NCBI GenBank assembly: GCA_021234155.1
Contig: JAJEKV010000235.1
Coordinates: 1-64,000 of the forward strand
DNA: 64,000 bases
Direction: 5' to 3'
From: Isoetes taiwanensis
Lineage: Eukaryota > Streptophyta > Lycopodiopsida > Isoetales > Isoetaceae
In this document: one piece after another, positions 24,998 to 36,010 of the stretch
Position numbering within the stretch: the first letter of the stretch is position 1
Layout: each line of letters begins with the position of its first letter
The notes under the pieces: model-generated
Told to the model about the DNA's origin: nothing
What the model saw: only the letters and a program-made list of their open reading frames with translations
The model's database searches: none
Translations under genes and position numbers: made by a program

Positions 24998-25879
24998 CTG
25001 CAAAAATTAGGACTCTACCGCATAAATTCCAGCCATATTCTAAAACGTGCCACCAAAACATGCTTCTGTCAAACAACGGTAATTGCTAAGAGTTGCCAAT
25101 GCCCTGATAGCTTTTTACCATACCTTACCACTACTGTGGTTCTAGGCACATCGTCTATGTATTCCAGTGCCTATTCTCATAAATTTTCTATAGAAAACCA
25201 CTTGGAGACACCTGAGCCATCTCTTTTGCATCAGCAACTAGCTAATGTGCAGAGAAACCAGACCTTGTCAGTCATTGTGACAACTGCATTTCTAGTTTCC
25301 AAGCTCACAGAGATCCAGCGCACCTAACCAGAGCATGTTTTGACCCATTTTGCAGGTATAGCCATATAGAATCACAATAAATGTGTGTATAAAAAACCTC
25401 AGTTAATCTCTTTTCAATCATGCAAAAGGCAATAGATTATGTAATCTACTGACTAGATGATCCAATCGAGATCCTTAAGCATATAACCAGCATGCCAGAG
25501 GTACTAACAAACTAATACTGATTTTCAATGCAGGGTTTGGTTAAGTAGCGGGTGAAGTTAACAGTTCTGCCGACATGCATTGATAACCTACATGCAACTT
25601 GAATGCTAGTAGATAAACACTGGGATAAGATATCCTATAAAGCTTCTAAGCTGTTTGAATGGGGTCAGTTCTCAATCCCCACATTTGAGGATAGTCAATT
25701 TTAATCATTGCAACCATTCACCCCATCTGTGCACAGGCCAGTCCAATCCAAGAACGGACCAGCAAAAGAAAGGAAGATGAAGAGACAGAGAAAGAAGAAA
25801 TGTCATGTAGTTAAGTTGGGAATGGAGCTCCGCCATCAACAAAAGTTACCAATAACAAACAAATCCTATATACACACAC

Positions 25880-26520
25880 CTCTTCAAAAGATTTCCCTGA
25901 ATACGTGCTCTCCTCCGTTCTTTCTTGCTTGAGCTTCTGAACCAGTCTTTGCTCGAGATGATCACTCAAGATTGTCTTGGGCAAATCTCTGGCACCAAGG
26001 ACAGCAGAGGGTGGTAATGGCTTCCGCCCGCCAATTTCCATCTCAACCACGCAGCACTGGGGACATGTATATGCCGCATCACCCCTTCATTCCTCCTCCC
26101 ATTAAAAAGTGCACATATCTGATGCTGCCATGAGTTGCACTTATCACATTGAACCCACTGCGTTACAAAACAAATTTCTGTCAATATTAAAATATGCCAC
26201 AAAGAGGAGGAAAAGAAAGCTATATATCTGTACCGCCTCTTCAGTCTCTTCGTCATTCTTCAGTTTTTCTAATCTAGCCTTTGGATAGATTTGGCCATCC
26301 AAGTTAACCATTTCATTGCGCGTGATGTCACCATAACAAGGCACACAAAAATAATGTCTCGATTCACCCACAGCTGTAGTGTAATATGTTAAATTCCTTT
26401 TTCACACGAGCACCGTGATGATGTGCAGTATATTGGTGGTGGTTCAAATATCAACTTTTCAACTCCACATAGACGGCAGGCTCCTTCAGTCATCTGCTGC
26501 TCTATTACTTGATTCTTCTC
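25880..26520 (-). other. HAC PHD-finger exons
   Basis: CRLCGVEKLIFEPPPIYC, then CVPCYGDITRNEMVNLDG, then [20 protein letters not shown], and after a frame change [20 protein letters not shown]. These make up the plant HAC PHD region. Near 26400-26425 the expected Cys-Gly-Ala-Arg step is altered and two frame changes flank it. The last exon runs into [17 protein letters not shown], the linker to the catalytic core. Confidence 0.85.
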
Positions 26521-27456
26521 TAGTTTTACCTTATTCTAGGATGAAAAGACGATTGTCAATTTTCCCAACGACAAGAGATGTTATATATAAATACAGCATA
26601 AAAGGGAATAAAAACTCAAAAAAAGATAACACAAAAACAGGGTTCAGCATCATTTAGCTTTATAGATGCAAGAGTAGAATATGTTTCAGGTTTTAGTGAT
26701 TGCTTCTAACGTCAACATGACATCAATTGAATGTTTCCCAGTGAAGTTGTACAGATTTTGCCTCAGATTTCTTATAATCCTATTCCTATTGGGCTACTTT
26801 GTGAAACAATGCATTCATGTAAATTATTATATACATTAACAATGCATTCATGTAAATTATTATATACAATTGCAATGTACCTGTCCAATCCACTGCCGAA
26901 GACTGCTGATATGCATCTTAATTTGGTCAATCGTGAAAAGCTCTACCAAAGAAGTACCAACAATCATAGGCTTCCCGGATTTTGACACAGAGATGGGCTC
27001 CTTTTTTACTTCTTGGGATGCCATACTCTTATGCTCTTGCTCAAGTCCAAGTTCGGACTTCACACTCAAGCTCTGGACGGATTCAACCTTCATTGTAGAT
27101 ATTCTTCCCTCAATTTTTCCTATACCACAAACGTCAGCTTCTGCGTCTAATGATAATAATATCCTTGTAATGGGAAAATTTCACATGTGACTTACCGTTT
27201 CCAATGCCAGGACCCAAAACTTGCTGTTGCATAGGTTCAATCTTTATTCGCTTTGGAAAAGGCTGGCCGTCACCTTCAGTTTTTACTGATGATGTTTTCC
27301 ATGCCCGCATAGCATGTTCACTAGATGACACAGAAAAGTCCTGCTGTGTAAAATCCCCATTAGTAGTAATCTCAACTTTTGAGCGTTTTAATGCACCAGA
27401 TGCATCATTTTTCCCAATGTTAGGACTCATGATGCTTGCCTGCATCTGCTGTTGCA

Positions 27457-27712
27457 TAACTGTCTGCTTCACAGGAATACAGACTGGACATCGTGGATCT
27501 TGACAAGTATTATGATGCTGAAGAAGGGAGCGTGATGCAGGACAACGAGCATACTGGCAATCTCTTTCACGACAACCAGAAATATGTTTCACAAGCTGCT
27601 TTATATGGTGGCAAAAAGGAACAATCTGACATTGACTTTCTGGAGCATCACATTTGCTAGCATGGCGCAGGATAAGCAGCCACCGTTGCTGCTTCATATA
27701 TTGCTTAGCCCT
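27457..27712 (-). other. HAC TAZ1 zinc-finger segment
   Basis: This segment lies in the uninterrupted frame 28147-27190. TAZ1 starts at QYMKQQRWLLILRHASKC and continues with CHHIKQLVKHISGCRERDC and HHNTCQDPRCPVC. All the HCCC zinc-ligand positions I can see are present. TAZ domains bind transcription-factor activation regions. Confidence 0.9.
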
Positions 27713-29396
27713 TTGCGACTCGACAGCTGATGAGTTAGTCTGCAGTAAACCATTGGCAGCAACAGACTTGGCAACTGGTTGCGAGCTTTCATCGCTATGT
27801 TTTTGCTGCACTGACCCGCTCCCAGATACGGCTACAGGATGTCGCAAATCATCAGATTCTAAAACTTGTGGATGTGGTTTTGCTGGGCCCTCTTGGACCT
27901 CGGAGCCGATATTTTCTTCTTGCTCCTGTTGCTGCTCGCTATTGTGTTGCGTGGTTTCAGACTGCGATTGTTGCTTCTTTTCTCCATCCACGTCAGACAT
28001 TTCCTGCAAGGTGAATTCATTGCCTTCTGGATGATATGTTAAAGGGGATCTGCTGCCTTGTTGAAAAGATGGGATTTCCAAATGCCGATCATTCCCCCCG
28101 CGGCAAAGGAGTCTGCTGTTGCACTTCAACCAGGGCAGAACCTTCAATCACTTCATTCTGTGGCTGTTGGAGAGGCTTAACTGTTGATTGAATGGCTTGG
28201 CTTGTTGAGGTGATTGTGCTCGTGGAAGTTGACGAGCAGTCATGCCAGGAACAGGTATCATCGTTGATGCAGTGGCTGCCAAACTCATCGTCATTGCAGA
28301 AGAGCTTGTTTTGCTATTAGTGCCACCTGACTCCAAAGAGTTCACAGTATTGATAGGTTGCCCCAATGGCCTTGATATCGGTGCTGGCAGTGGATCTTGT
28401 AAAGACAACTGCATTAAGTAAAGATATGCTTCTTCCACAAAAACAATAAGCAAAAGACTCAGAGACTAACACTTAAAAATTAACATAAATATCTACCACA
28501 TACTTTGGGCGACAGATTGTCTTTGGTGATTTGTCCTGTGATAGTTTTGCATCTTTCCATAATTTGGATTTGGATGGTTAGCTGTAGAAACCACTGAATT
28601 TCCACCTGGTGAAGGCTGGACGTTTGGAATTAGATGTTGTGAATTCGCCATGAATTGTGCACTATTGCGCATTCCTCCATTTGTATGAACTAGAGGTGAG
28701 GTCCGCCTTTGATCTTTACCCAATGCTGTGCCATTTACGCCATGATATACATGATTCCCTGCTAAATATTGCTGTTGCTGCAACCGCGGGGTGCTCATAC
28801 CTAGTGGGACACTAGGATGACCGACAGTTATTGAATGTGACATATCTAAACCTGGGGTTGGAATCATCTGACTGCCTACGCCTATGCAGGATGTCATATG
28901 GTTATTATTGATTAATCGCATTCCACTTGTTCCTTGTGGTGCTGCAGAACCATGCACCACACCACCATCTGCTGTAGAGAAAGGAGCGATGCCATTTTGA
29001 AGATTTGGCATGTTATTTCCCCCACGCGATGACAAGGCATTGCTCAAATTAATAGAATGCGCAGTTCCCTGACAAGAATTTTGAATTTGGGGGATGGCAT
29101 GCCCGGGTGTAGGGATCATTGTACCAGAAGGAACTGCAATCCCCATGCTCCGGGAACATAGCTTGTGCTTCCACACATACCAGGAGTGGGAATCATTGTG
29201 TCAACACCAGGAGTGGGCATTACACTGCCCTGTACCCTGTCATGGGTATCACATCCGCTGTACTCCCAGGTGTCGGAATCATACATCCAACAGACCCAAT
29301 GCCATGCTGTTGCGGACTCTGGAAACTCTTTGCTGACACCCATTTGGCGGCACATTGAAGCCGCTGTTCTAGGGTATGCAAATCTAAGTATTCCTC

Positions 29397-29479
29397 CTGA
29401 TAAATCAACAATTTTCCTCAATTAGACAAGTGGCTAACTTGCAAGGAAAAAATACTTGAGTACAAAAACCTAAGCATGC
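29397..29479 (-). other. Possible GC-AG intron in HAC
   Basis: Joining ...RDAASK to EEYLDLHTLEQRL, as family conservation requires, puts the donor at AAG|GCATGC and the acceptor at TTATCAG|GAGG, phase 0. A GT donor a few bases downstream would put the next exon out of frame. It is a rare donor class or a mutated GT. Confidence 0.5.
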
Positions 29480-30707
29480 CTTAGATGCAGCATCTCTGTA
29501 AAGATTCTCTTCCAAACGTCTCACAAAATCAGGTAACTTTTGTTGATATTCCACAGAAGATTGCGTTTGACGGTGTCGGAGAATCTGGGTGCTGGAAATT
29601 GCAAACAGAAACATGTAAATATAATGTACAGGGTCAACACTAAAGCTGAAAGAGAATGCACCCTTCTTTCTTTCCAAAAACACAAACAACAGACTGGTTG
29701 GGAACTCACATGCGATCTAGGATGCTTCGTCGAATAGAGACATCGGAATCGGTTTGCCATGTCTTTTTCCATATTCCGCCGAACTTGAAATCTGCTGCTG
29801 TCTATAGAAAGCCCCACTCTGTTGAGGCATACAGGTCTGGCTTGCCACCTGCAACTTGAGGTGCTCAGGTGACTGAGCCTGCATTTCCATTTAATCAATG
29901 TTATTTACAAACCCTTGGCATCCTATTTCCGACCTCGCCCAGCACAAAACTGTGTGCAAATACAACTTTGACCACATTATTATGCAACTCTTCTCATGCT
30001 CCTTCATCCCATTCCCACACCTCATATGTGTCCCACAATGTACAATTTATTAAAGCAACAACTCATTTTCTGAAACCAGTTCTAAATCGTTTCGCTGTTC
30101 TCCAAGCCTTAGATAGCAGAAATTCCCATTCTCTCTCTCGTGATATATCCAAGCAATAATAAATTAATTTGATCCATCTCGCCATCCTCTTCTTTCAATA
30201 TCGTAATATGGGAAACCAAAAAATACAGTTTGGGAATTGCATTCCCTCATCAAAGTTCACCACAGATTGAATAGTACCAAAACCACGAATCCAAAGGTAA
30301 TAATTTAAAAGTGTGCCGTGATGTTGCATAAACTCACCTTGATCTGCCCACAAAATATTGCTGACCATTGGATTGACCTACTTCATTGCTGTTTCTGGGC
30401 TTCTCTCCTTTTTGCGGGGTGGCGTAGTGAGACACAAAAAGTAGAAGGGGCATGTCCTTGAAAACAGGGCGAGGTGGGCGCCGGCGTCGTCCAAAGCGGA
30501 AGCAGCAGAGAGGATGACGGTAAGACTAGTTATTTACCATGACAAATTTATGACTTTAGTACTCTAGAAAATGAGTTTTTAAAACCATTAATAGAATTTG
30601 GTTATGACAAAAAAAAATTCACTTCTCGTACCATGCACCATTGAACCAGAGTTCAAAAATTTTTCTTATTTCTCATACCATGCACCATTGGCCAGTGATC
30701 GACTTTC

Positions 30708-31037
30708 ATGGCATTCCCACCCTTAAATAGGTCTCTTTCCCCAGGGACGCGTACGCCCATACCCCCACAGGATGGCCCCCCATTGGTTCTCGCAGAGGAG
30801 GATATTGTGAAGGGCCTGCAACGGCTGGCTAATGGGAAGGCAGCTGACCTCGATGGTATGCGGGCCGAGTTACTCAAATGGGCAGGGCAGTCGCTGGTGT
30901 CGATCCTCACTACCCTGTTCAACAGAGCATTGCAGGAAGGTTTCCCCCGACAATGGACCACAAGCAGGGTTGTTTCCATTCACAAGGCGGGCGACCCACA
31001 TTGTCCGGCCAATTACCAGACGATCATGGTCAGTTAA
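30708..31037 (+). mobile_element. LINE reverse-transcriptase fragment
   Basis: A 110-codon frame carries the start of a non-LTR reverse transcriptase: NGKAADLDGMRAELLKWAG (GKA.G.DG...E..K), then TTLFNRALQEGFPRQW, then VSIHKAGDPHCPANYQTI, matching W....V..I.K.GD...P.NYR.I. It stops right after this block, so the catalytic YADD part is missing. It differs from the L1 copies in the window and may belong to the family whose 3' end lies at 61677-62290. Confidence 0.8.
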
Positions 31038-32080
31038 CCTACTGTAAACAGGTCAGATCTGATATTTAGGAAGGCGTGCAGGTGATTTCCGATGAAGATC
31101 AGCCCTTAAGTTCGTGTTTTTCTCTTCTCCCCCTCTGAATCCGGATCTGCTGCTGTTCTTCATTGTGGGAAAATATCCCACATGCGTAAGTCAATTGAGT
31201 TAAAAATAAATCGCAGGGGGCAAAAGGTTAGCCCCCACCCCCTATACAGCCAAATGATGATGTGCCACGTGGTTCAAATGATGATGTGGCAGATGATTGG
31301 GTAGTGAGTAGGCTAGCTAGGTTAGGTGGTAGGCTAGATGGGAAATTTTTTTGTGCCACGTGTCAACCTCCCATTGGGCCTAAGTCCACCTTTTCTTTTT
31401 TCTTTTTTTTGGAACCTTAGACTTCTCGGGGTTTGATTTATGGGGAATGCACATGTAATTTTTTTTTTCTTTTGGGAAAATTTGTAGGCAGTATGGCAAT
31501 AGAGGCAGAGTGCACCCCCTAGATGCAGAGCAAGGAAATTGACCCTAGGGTAAAATTTTTTAGTCAACCCCTAGGTCAAAAGTGATGTGGCATTTAAGAA
31601 CAAGTGCAAATGAGTGAAATGAGGTGGCAAGTCCAAGTGGCACTCAAAGTGATGATGTAGTGTACTAGGCCCAGTCAGCATGGTGATGTGGCATTTGACC
31701 TATTTTTGGTCAAAAACTTCAATGAACATTTTTGGGGACCTAGACACATGTCATGGGGCCAATGGTGCCACATGGCAAGGCAGGAGTGGTGGAAAACATT
31801 TTTTGAATTTTTTAAGTGCAGAAAAGGCTAGTAACAGAGAAAATGATGGGAAAAATAGTATATGAAGGCAAAAAATTCTGGAAAATAGAGGGTAGCATGC
31901 TTTCACTGGAGGAACAGGGTGGGGACTCACCTTGGTCAAAATCTCAAACCTGCTCAAACTCTGCTCCAGATGTCTCCAATGGATGATGCCACAAAGTGGG
32001 GCAACACACAGCTAAAGAAATGAGACAATGAGACTAACAAGGAGAACTAACTAAGGTCTCAATTAGCCCCGTGGATGATG
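31038..32080. other. Intergenic, short degenerate repeats
   Basis: Contains a TGTGGGA..TATCCCACA palindrome near 31164-31183, repeated AATGATGATGTG motifs and GTGGCA-type strings (31250-31700). No gene recognised. Confidence 0.35.
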
Positions 32081-33410
32081 CTGGCTCCAAGCTCTCTGGA
32101 TCAATGTAGACGGAAGAATAGGCGATATGGCAAGGCTCGGCCCAGTGTTAGAAAGGTCTCAGGTCCACAACCAACTGCCCCTCCTGCAGACACTTCAGAA
32201 AGGATCAAAGACAAACATACTGAGACGGCCCCAGTCTAGGGTACTTCCCTGATCATCCGAAACCCCAGAATGACCAGGTTCACTAGTGCAAAGCCCATAA
32301 TACACTCGAAAGGCCAGGACCCCACGGGGAATCCAGATCATGCAAAGCTAGGAAGGCTGTGGTGAGAACACTCAGTGAGTGAACCCCTCCGGCGACTAAA
32401 AGCCTGTACCCGAGCGCCCACAAGCAACTCGTGAGGATGTCCCCTACCACCCCGTTAGGCAATGGCACACAACCTACAACCGGCCTAGGGCTCTCTCCCC
32501 CTCCGCACCATCTCCTCTTCAGGTGGGAGCGGATAGGTTCTCCCCGTAGCCACGTTCCGCAAGGCTAGCTTTACTAGGCATGACCCTCATCTGAACCCTC
32601 AGTACATAGCCATGATCACAGGCCCCACCCTGTCTGCAGGCCGAAGGTACTATCCTACTTCTAGGATTCTAGAAGCTCACAGAGCAATCAAACGAGCTGA
32701 AAATCAAATGCCTTTTCAAAATGAATCTATTTAATCACGAAAACACAGGGAATTCTTAAATGACTAAGCCTGTCATTCATAATCTACTGACAGAAAAATA
32801 AGCATCTAACCATTCATCTAATGTACAGTAAAAATCAAAGTGATTTCGGATATCATCCTAAATACTTAATTTAATGAAATAATCTACGAAGATAGGCTCT
32901 CCAGGGCCATCGAATCAGAGACAAGCAAACAAGCAACAGAGGAAGCAAAATACCAACCTTAGGCGCTCTCCTGGTCACTCTTTCCCAGAAAGCTTCCTTC
33001 CTTCACGCCCAAAAGCCTGTAGGCGTCAGGAAATGGGGAATCTAGCCATCAGCTTGCACCTATCTCAGAATCTAAGGTAAATTGCAGCGCTGACATTCTA
33101 AAGGTCATACCTGATGACTGCCTTAGCAGCGCCTGTATCTTTCGCTCCAAAACTCCAATTCAATAGCAAGTGCCTTCCCCAAGCCAAGCTCCTCGAATGC
33201 AACAATCTAAGGGCCTCAGCTTCAGATTTGGCGCCGCCTAGCACAAATTAGAAGATGAGCTAAGAGCAGGCCAGCTTAGTGACACCTATGCTCTAATTTC
33301 ATGAAATTTCATTAATTTTCACAAAATTAACTTAACCATTGAATTTCCTTTCATTAACAAGTTAATGCCCGGAATTAATGGTCTGACCGAAAACCTCGGT
33401 AACACGGGAG
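32080..33410 (-). mobile_element. LTR-like sequence (possible solo LTR)
   Basis: On the minus strand the sequence starting at about 33410 begins TGTAACACTCCCGTGTTACC, a typical start for a plant LTR. It is followed by about 1.3 kb with no coding frames, GC-richer than its flanks. No second LTR, primer-binding site or target-site duplication was found, and the downstream end is uncertain. Confidence 0.35.
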
Positions 33411-33485
33411 TGTTACAGTTCAAAAGACCTATCAACTATTCCCTCTAATCGATTGTCCGCTATAGCGGTTCTCAAAGAAAGAAAA

Positions 33486-33555
33486 CAAGTGATGATTCAT
33501 TCGTATCAAGTATGCCGACTTACAAGAGGCTAGTAACTTGTACATGATGATTCCT
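33486..33555 (+). repeat. Short repeat flanking the L1, left copy
   Basis: AACAAGTGATGAT..TCG, ACTTACAAGAGGCTAGTAA and CTTGT are similar in order to 38521-38590. The copies are too diverged to be a target-site duplication. Confidence 0.4.
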
Positions 33556-33947
33556 TTTTATTCTTGTATTGAATTTGTTATATGCATAAATCTACATACT
33601 GGAGTTGTCACTTATGGCTTCCTTGAATATAAATTGTTCAAAGTAGTAGTCATGCACCGAGTGCGACCTCCCTACTAATCATTAATTTTGAAGGAAAGAA
33701 GCTTTTTAATCATTAATTATAGAAAACAATTACATAAACCATAGGCATATCCAAGAATGATAAGCCTTTAAAGTTAAGCTATATAGAGTTAAGTAGCTTA
33801 AAGTTGCAGAATACAAAATGAATTGATCAAGGTATTTCTGATCAACTTCTGGTGCACTTAGATCTGGTGAAGAAGAAGATGCCTGCTATCCTTGCCAAGT
33901 GATATCTTGTACAGATTGAAGATAGTTCTTGGTAAAACAAAGAAAAC

Positions 33948-34532
33948 TCAGAAGTTATTTGAAGTTAGGAAATGAAAATGGTCACGGATTTGAGCTTGAT
34001 AGATTGGGATTTGGTTGCTTCCCCAGTCCACTAGTTCCAGTAATCTAACAGAATTGCATGTGGCCATTAGATGGATCATTGTTCCAAAGCAATCAGCCCT
34101 TCCTCTATGATAGTAATAGCTTTCCCTATAGAATTCAAATTGAGATTCTATCATCTCTCTGCCAAACCTGCTAATGAACCAAAATAGTGCATGCATGAGA
34201 TGAGTTCCTTTGCAGAACTCCTCAGCCCACTGACTTTCCCTTCTTGGTATTTCTGACAAGGAATCCATAAGTTTTCCTTTAACTGTCCCTGTCCAAAAAC
34301 TGTAGTCATGATTATGTTGAAATACATCTGCCCTACTGTTTCCAAGCCTTGCCATTATTGCCTCCTCTGCCACATCATATTGAAGGTCAAGCTTGTACTT
34401 GCAGTTCCAGAGGTAATCTATCAACAAAAGAATTGGCATTAGAAGAGATGTCATGACAATTAAGCTTAAAACTATTGAAAGGTCCTGCAAAATTTCCGAG
34501 GTTATTCCATCTACTGTCATATTTATCAGCAT
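33948..34532 (-). CDS. Unidentified 194-codon frame downstream of L1 ORF2
   Basis: An ATG-started frame overlaps the end of the ORF2 frame by about 146 bp in another phase, then runs 440 bp beyond it. It is rich in aromatic residues and histidine (SRADVFQHNHDYSFW, YYYHRGRADCFGTMIHLM). I do not recognise a domain. It could be an extra element ORF, a C-terminal extension reached by frameshift, or part of an older sequence. Confidence 0.35.
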   Translation of the reverse strand: MLINMTVDGITSEILQDLSIVLSLIVMTSLLMPILLLIDYLWNCKYKLDLQYDVAEEAIMARLGNSRADVFQHNHDYSFWTGTVKGKLMDSLSEIPRRESQWAEEFCKGTHLMHALFWFISRFGREMIESQFEFYRESYYYHRGRADCFGTMIHLMATCNSVRLLELVDWGSNQIPIYQAQIRDHFHFLTSNNF

Positions 34533-36010
34533 ATTTGTTTTTATGAGTTGTTACCATCAGCTCAATGTCATAAATTATCTGAAACTGAATCCAAAGAATT
34601 GAATTTTTCTGACCACCATAGAGACATTTGTTTCTATTTTTCCAAATGTTCCAAAGAATAATATAGCAAAGAGAGTTTCTCATGGGATCACTATTAGAAA
34701 TGAATTCAATGATATTCCCTGGTTTCACAATACCAAAGTTATTTAGGATCCAATTCCATAAGCCATTAATTTTTGGACATGTGAAAATATGCTGGACGTT
34801 TTCAATAGAATTGCAGTGAAGAGGACATAGCTGAGAGATAGTTTGATCAGAGGAAGAATAAATCTTATGAATAAGTTCCAAACAGGGAATGCTTTTGTTT
34901 GCTAGTAACCAAATGAAGAAGGCAACTTTAGGAGGACAGAAAGATTTCCAAATATTTTTAAAAAGGATTGACTCAAGATCCAAATTTATGTGCCAGTATT
35001 TACCTGCTTTAGATTGTTGAGAATCCCTGGTAAGATAAGCATAAATATTGGAAACTTTATATGTTTTTCTGTCTCTACAGGACCAATGAGTGTCACACTT
35101 AATGTTAGGATCAAGATTTATTGCCCTGCCTGTGTTCATTATGTGATCAAAAAGGGTCCTGTCAGAGGTAGTGCCTCCTATTTTAGTTTTAAGCCTAGTC
35201 CAAGATGTCCATCTGTTATCAATCCATAAATCCCCTAAGGTTAGAATATTTTTCTCCATCCATTTCCTGTAAATTCTGGGGTGCTTCAGAGCTAAGGGCT
35301 TGTCATCTCTAACAGCAAGGTTTGGATTCCAGAAGATGCTGGTGTTGTGACTAGAAATTGAAATTTGATCATGAGAGTAAGCTTTGGAGACTTTATTCCA
35401 CGCCAATATCAAATTCCTCATTAAAGGGGAAGTATTAGCACCAGGTTTAGAATCAAAGAAGGCAGAGTGAGGCAAATGATGTTTAACAGAAGGATGCCCC
35501 TTGAACTTGCTGTTTTGAAGCCAATAAGTAATAAAAGAAGTAGCAGGACTCCCATGATTAAACAGAGATTTCCAAACATATTTACCTGCCAAAGCATATC
35601 CCTGTAAGAGTAAATTTTTACAGCCTAGACCCCCTTTACCTCTTTTTTGAGTAACATAACTCCAATTTACCATATGATTTTTACCCCAAATAAAATTTCT
35701 AACAATCCTCTCTATCTGCTGATATATACATTTAGGAGCCAGGAGAGCTGAAGAGAAATAAATGTGGGAACTAGCAAGCACATAGTTGGCAATGATTGTT
35801 CTACCTGCCAAGGAGAGACAACTACCATAATTGTTCAACTTTTTCCTGATTTTAGAAACAATAGGAGTCCAAAGGTTTTTGACACTCGTGTCAAGAGAGA
35901 GTGGCATCCCCAAGAGAGTGGTTGTGTGACTGAAATCATAGCATTTAATGCCAAGGATGTCAGGTTGATTAGATTCTCCTAGGATGATGCACTTGTTCAG
36001 ATTTAGATAA
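34387..36010 (-). mobile_element. L1 ORF2, C-terminal half (thumb and zf-RVT)
   Basis: Continues the reverse transcriptase after a one-base frame change at about 36003-36012: LNKCIILGE, LGMPLSLDTSVKNLW, then LSLAGRTIIANYVLASSHIY. A long linker and the zf-RVT domain (WKSFCPPKVAFFIWLLANK, CPLHCNSIENVQHIFTCP) follow. The 508-codon frame from 35913 is uninterrupted to its stop at 34387. Confidence 0.9.

Larger units (their letters stand above)
20948..30453 (-). pseudogene. p300/CBP-type histone acetyltransferase (HAC), disrupted copy
   Basis: Plant HAC family: a nuclear co-activator that acetylates histones. Domain order N to C is 'MIPTPG' repeats, TAZ1, PHD, KAT11 catalytic core, ZZ and TAZ2. 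Supported exons (minus): 30453-30338, about 29880-29700, 29591-29480, 29396-28506, about 28400-27196, 27119-26881, about 26520-26220, 26157-25880, 24997-24869, 24801-24601, 24503-24361, 24294-23997, 23807-23667, 22070-21992, 21857-21466, 21367-21146 and 21059-20948, with a stop at 20948-20950. Almost all introns are GT-AG with compatible phases. Even so, at least ten single-base frame changes interrupt the exons (in the MIPTPG repeats, before TAZ1, PHD, after KAT11, ZZ and TAZ2). Several are outside homopolymers. It is either a recently dead duplicate or an indel-rich assembly. The nearby long L1 frames argue for the former. Confidence 0.9.

Noticed and set aside
27204-28034. Plus-strand Cys/Ser-rich frames
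   Set aside because: Antisense shadows of the HAC TAZ1 exon.
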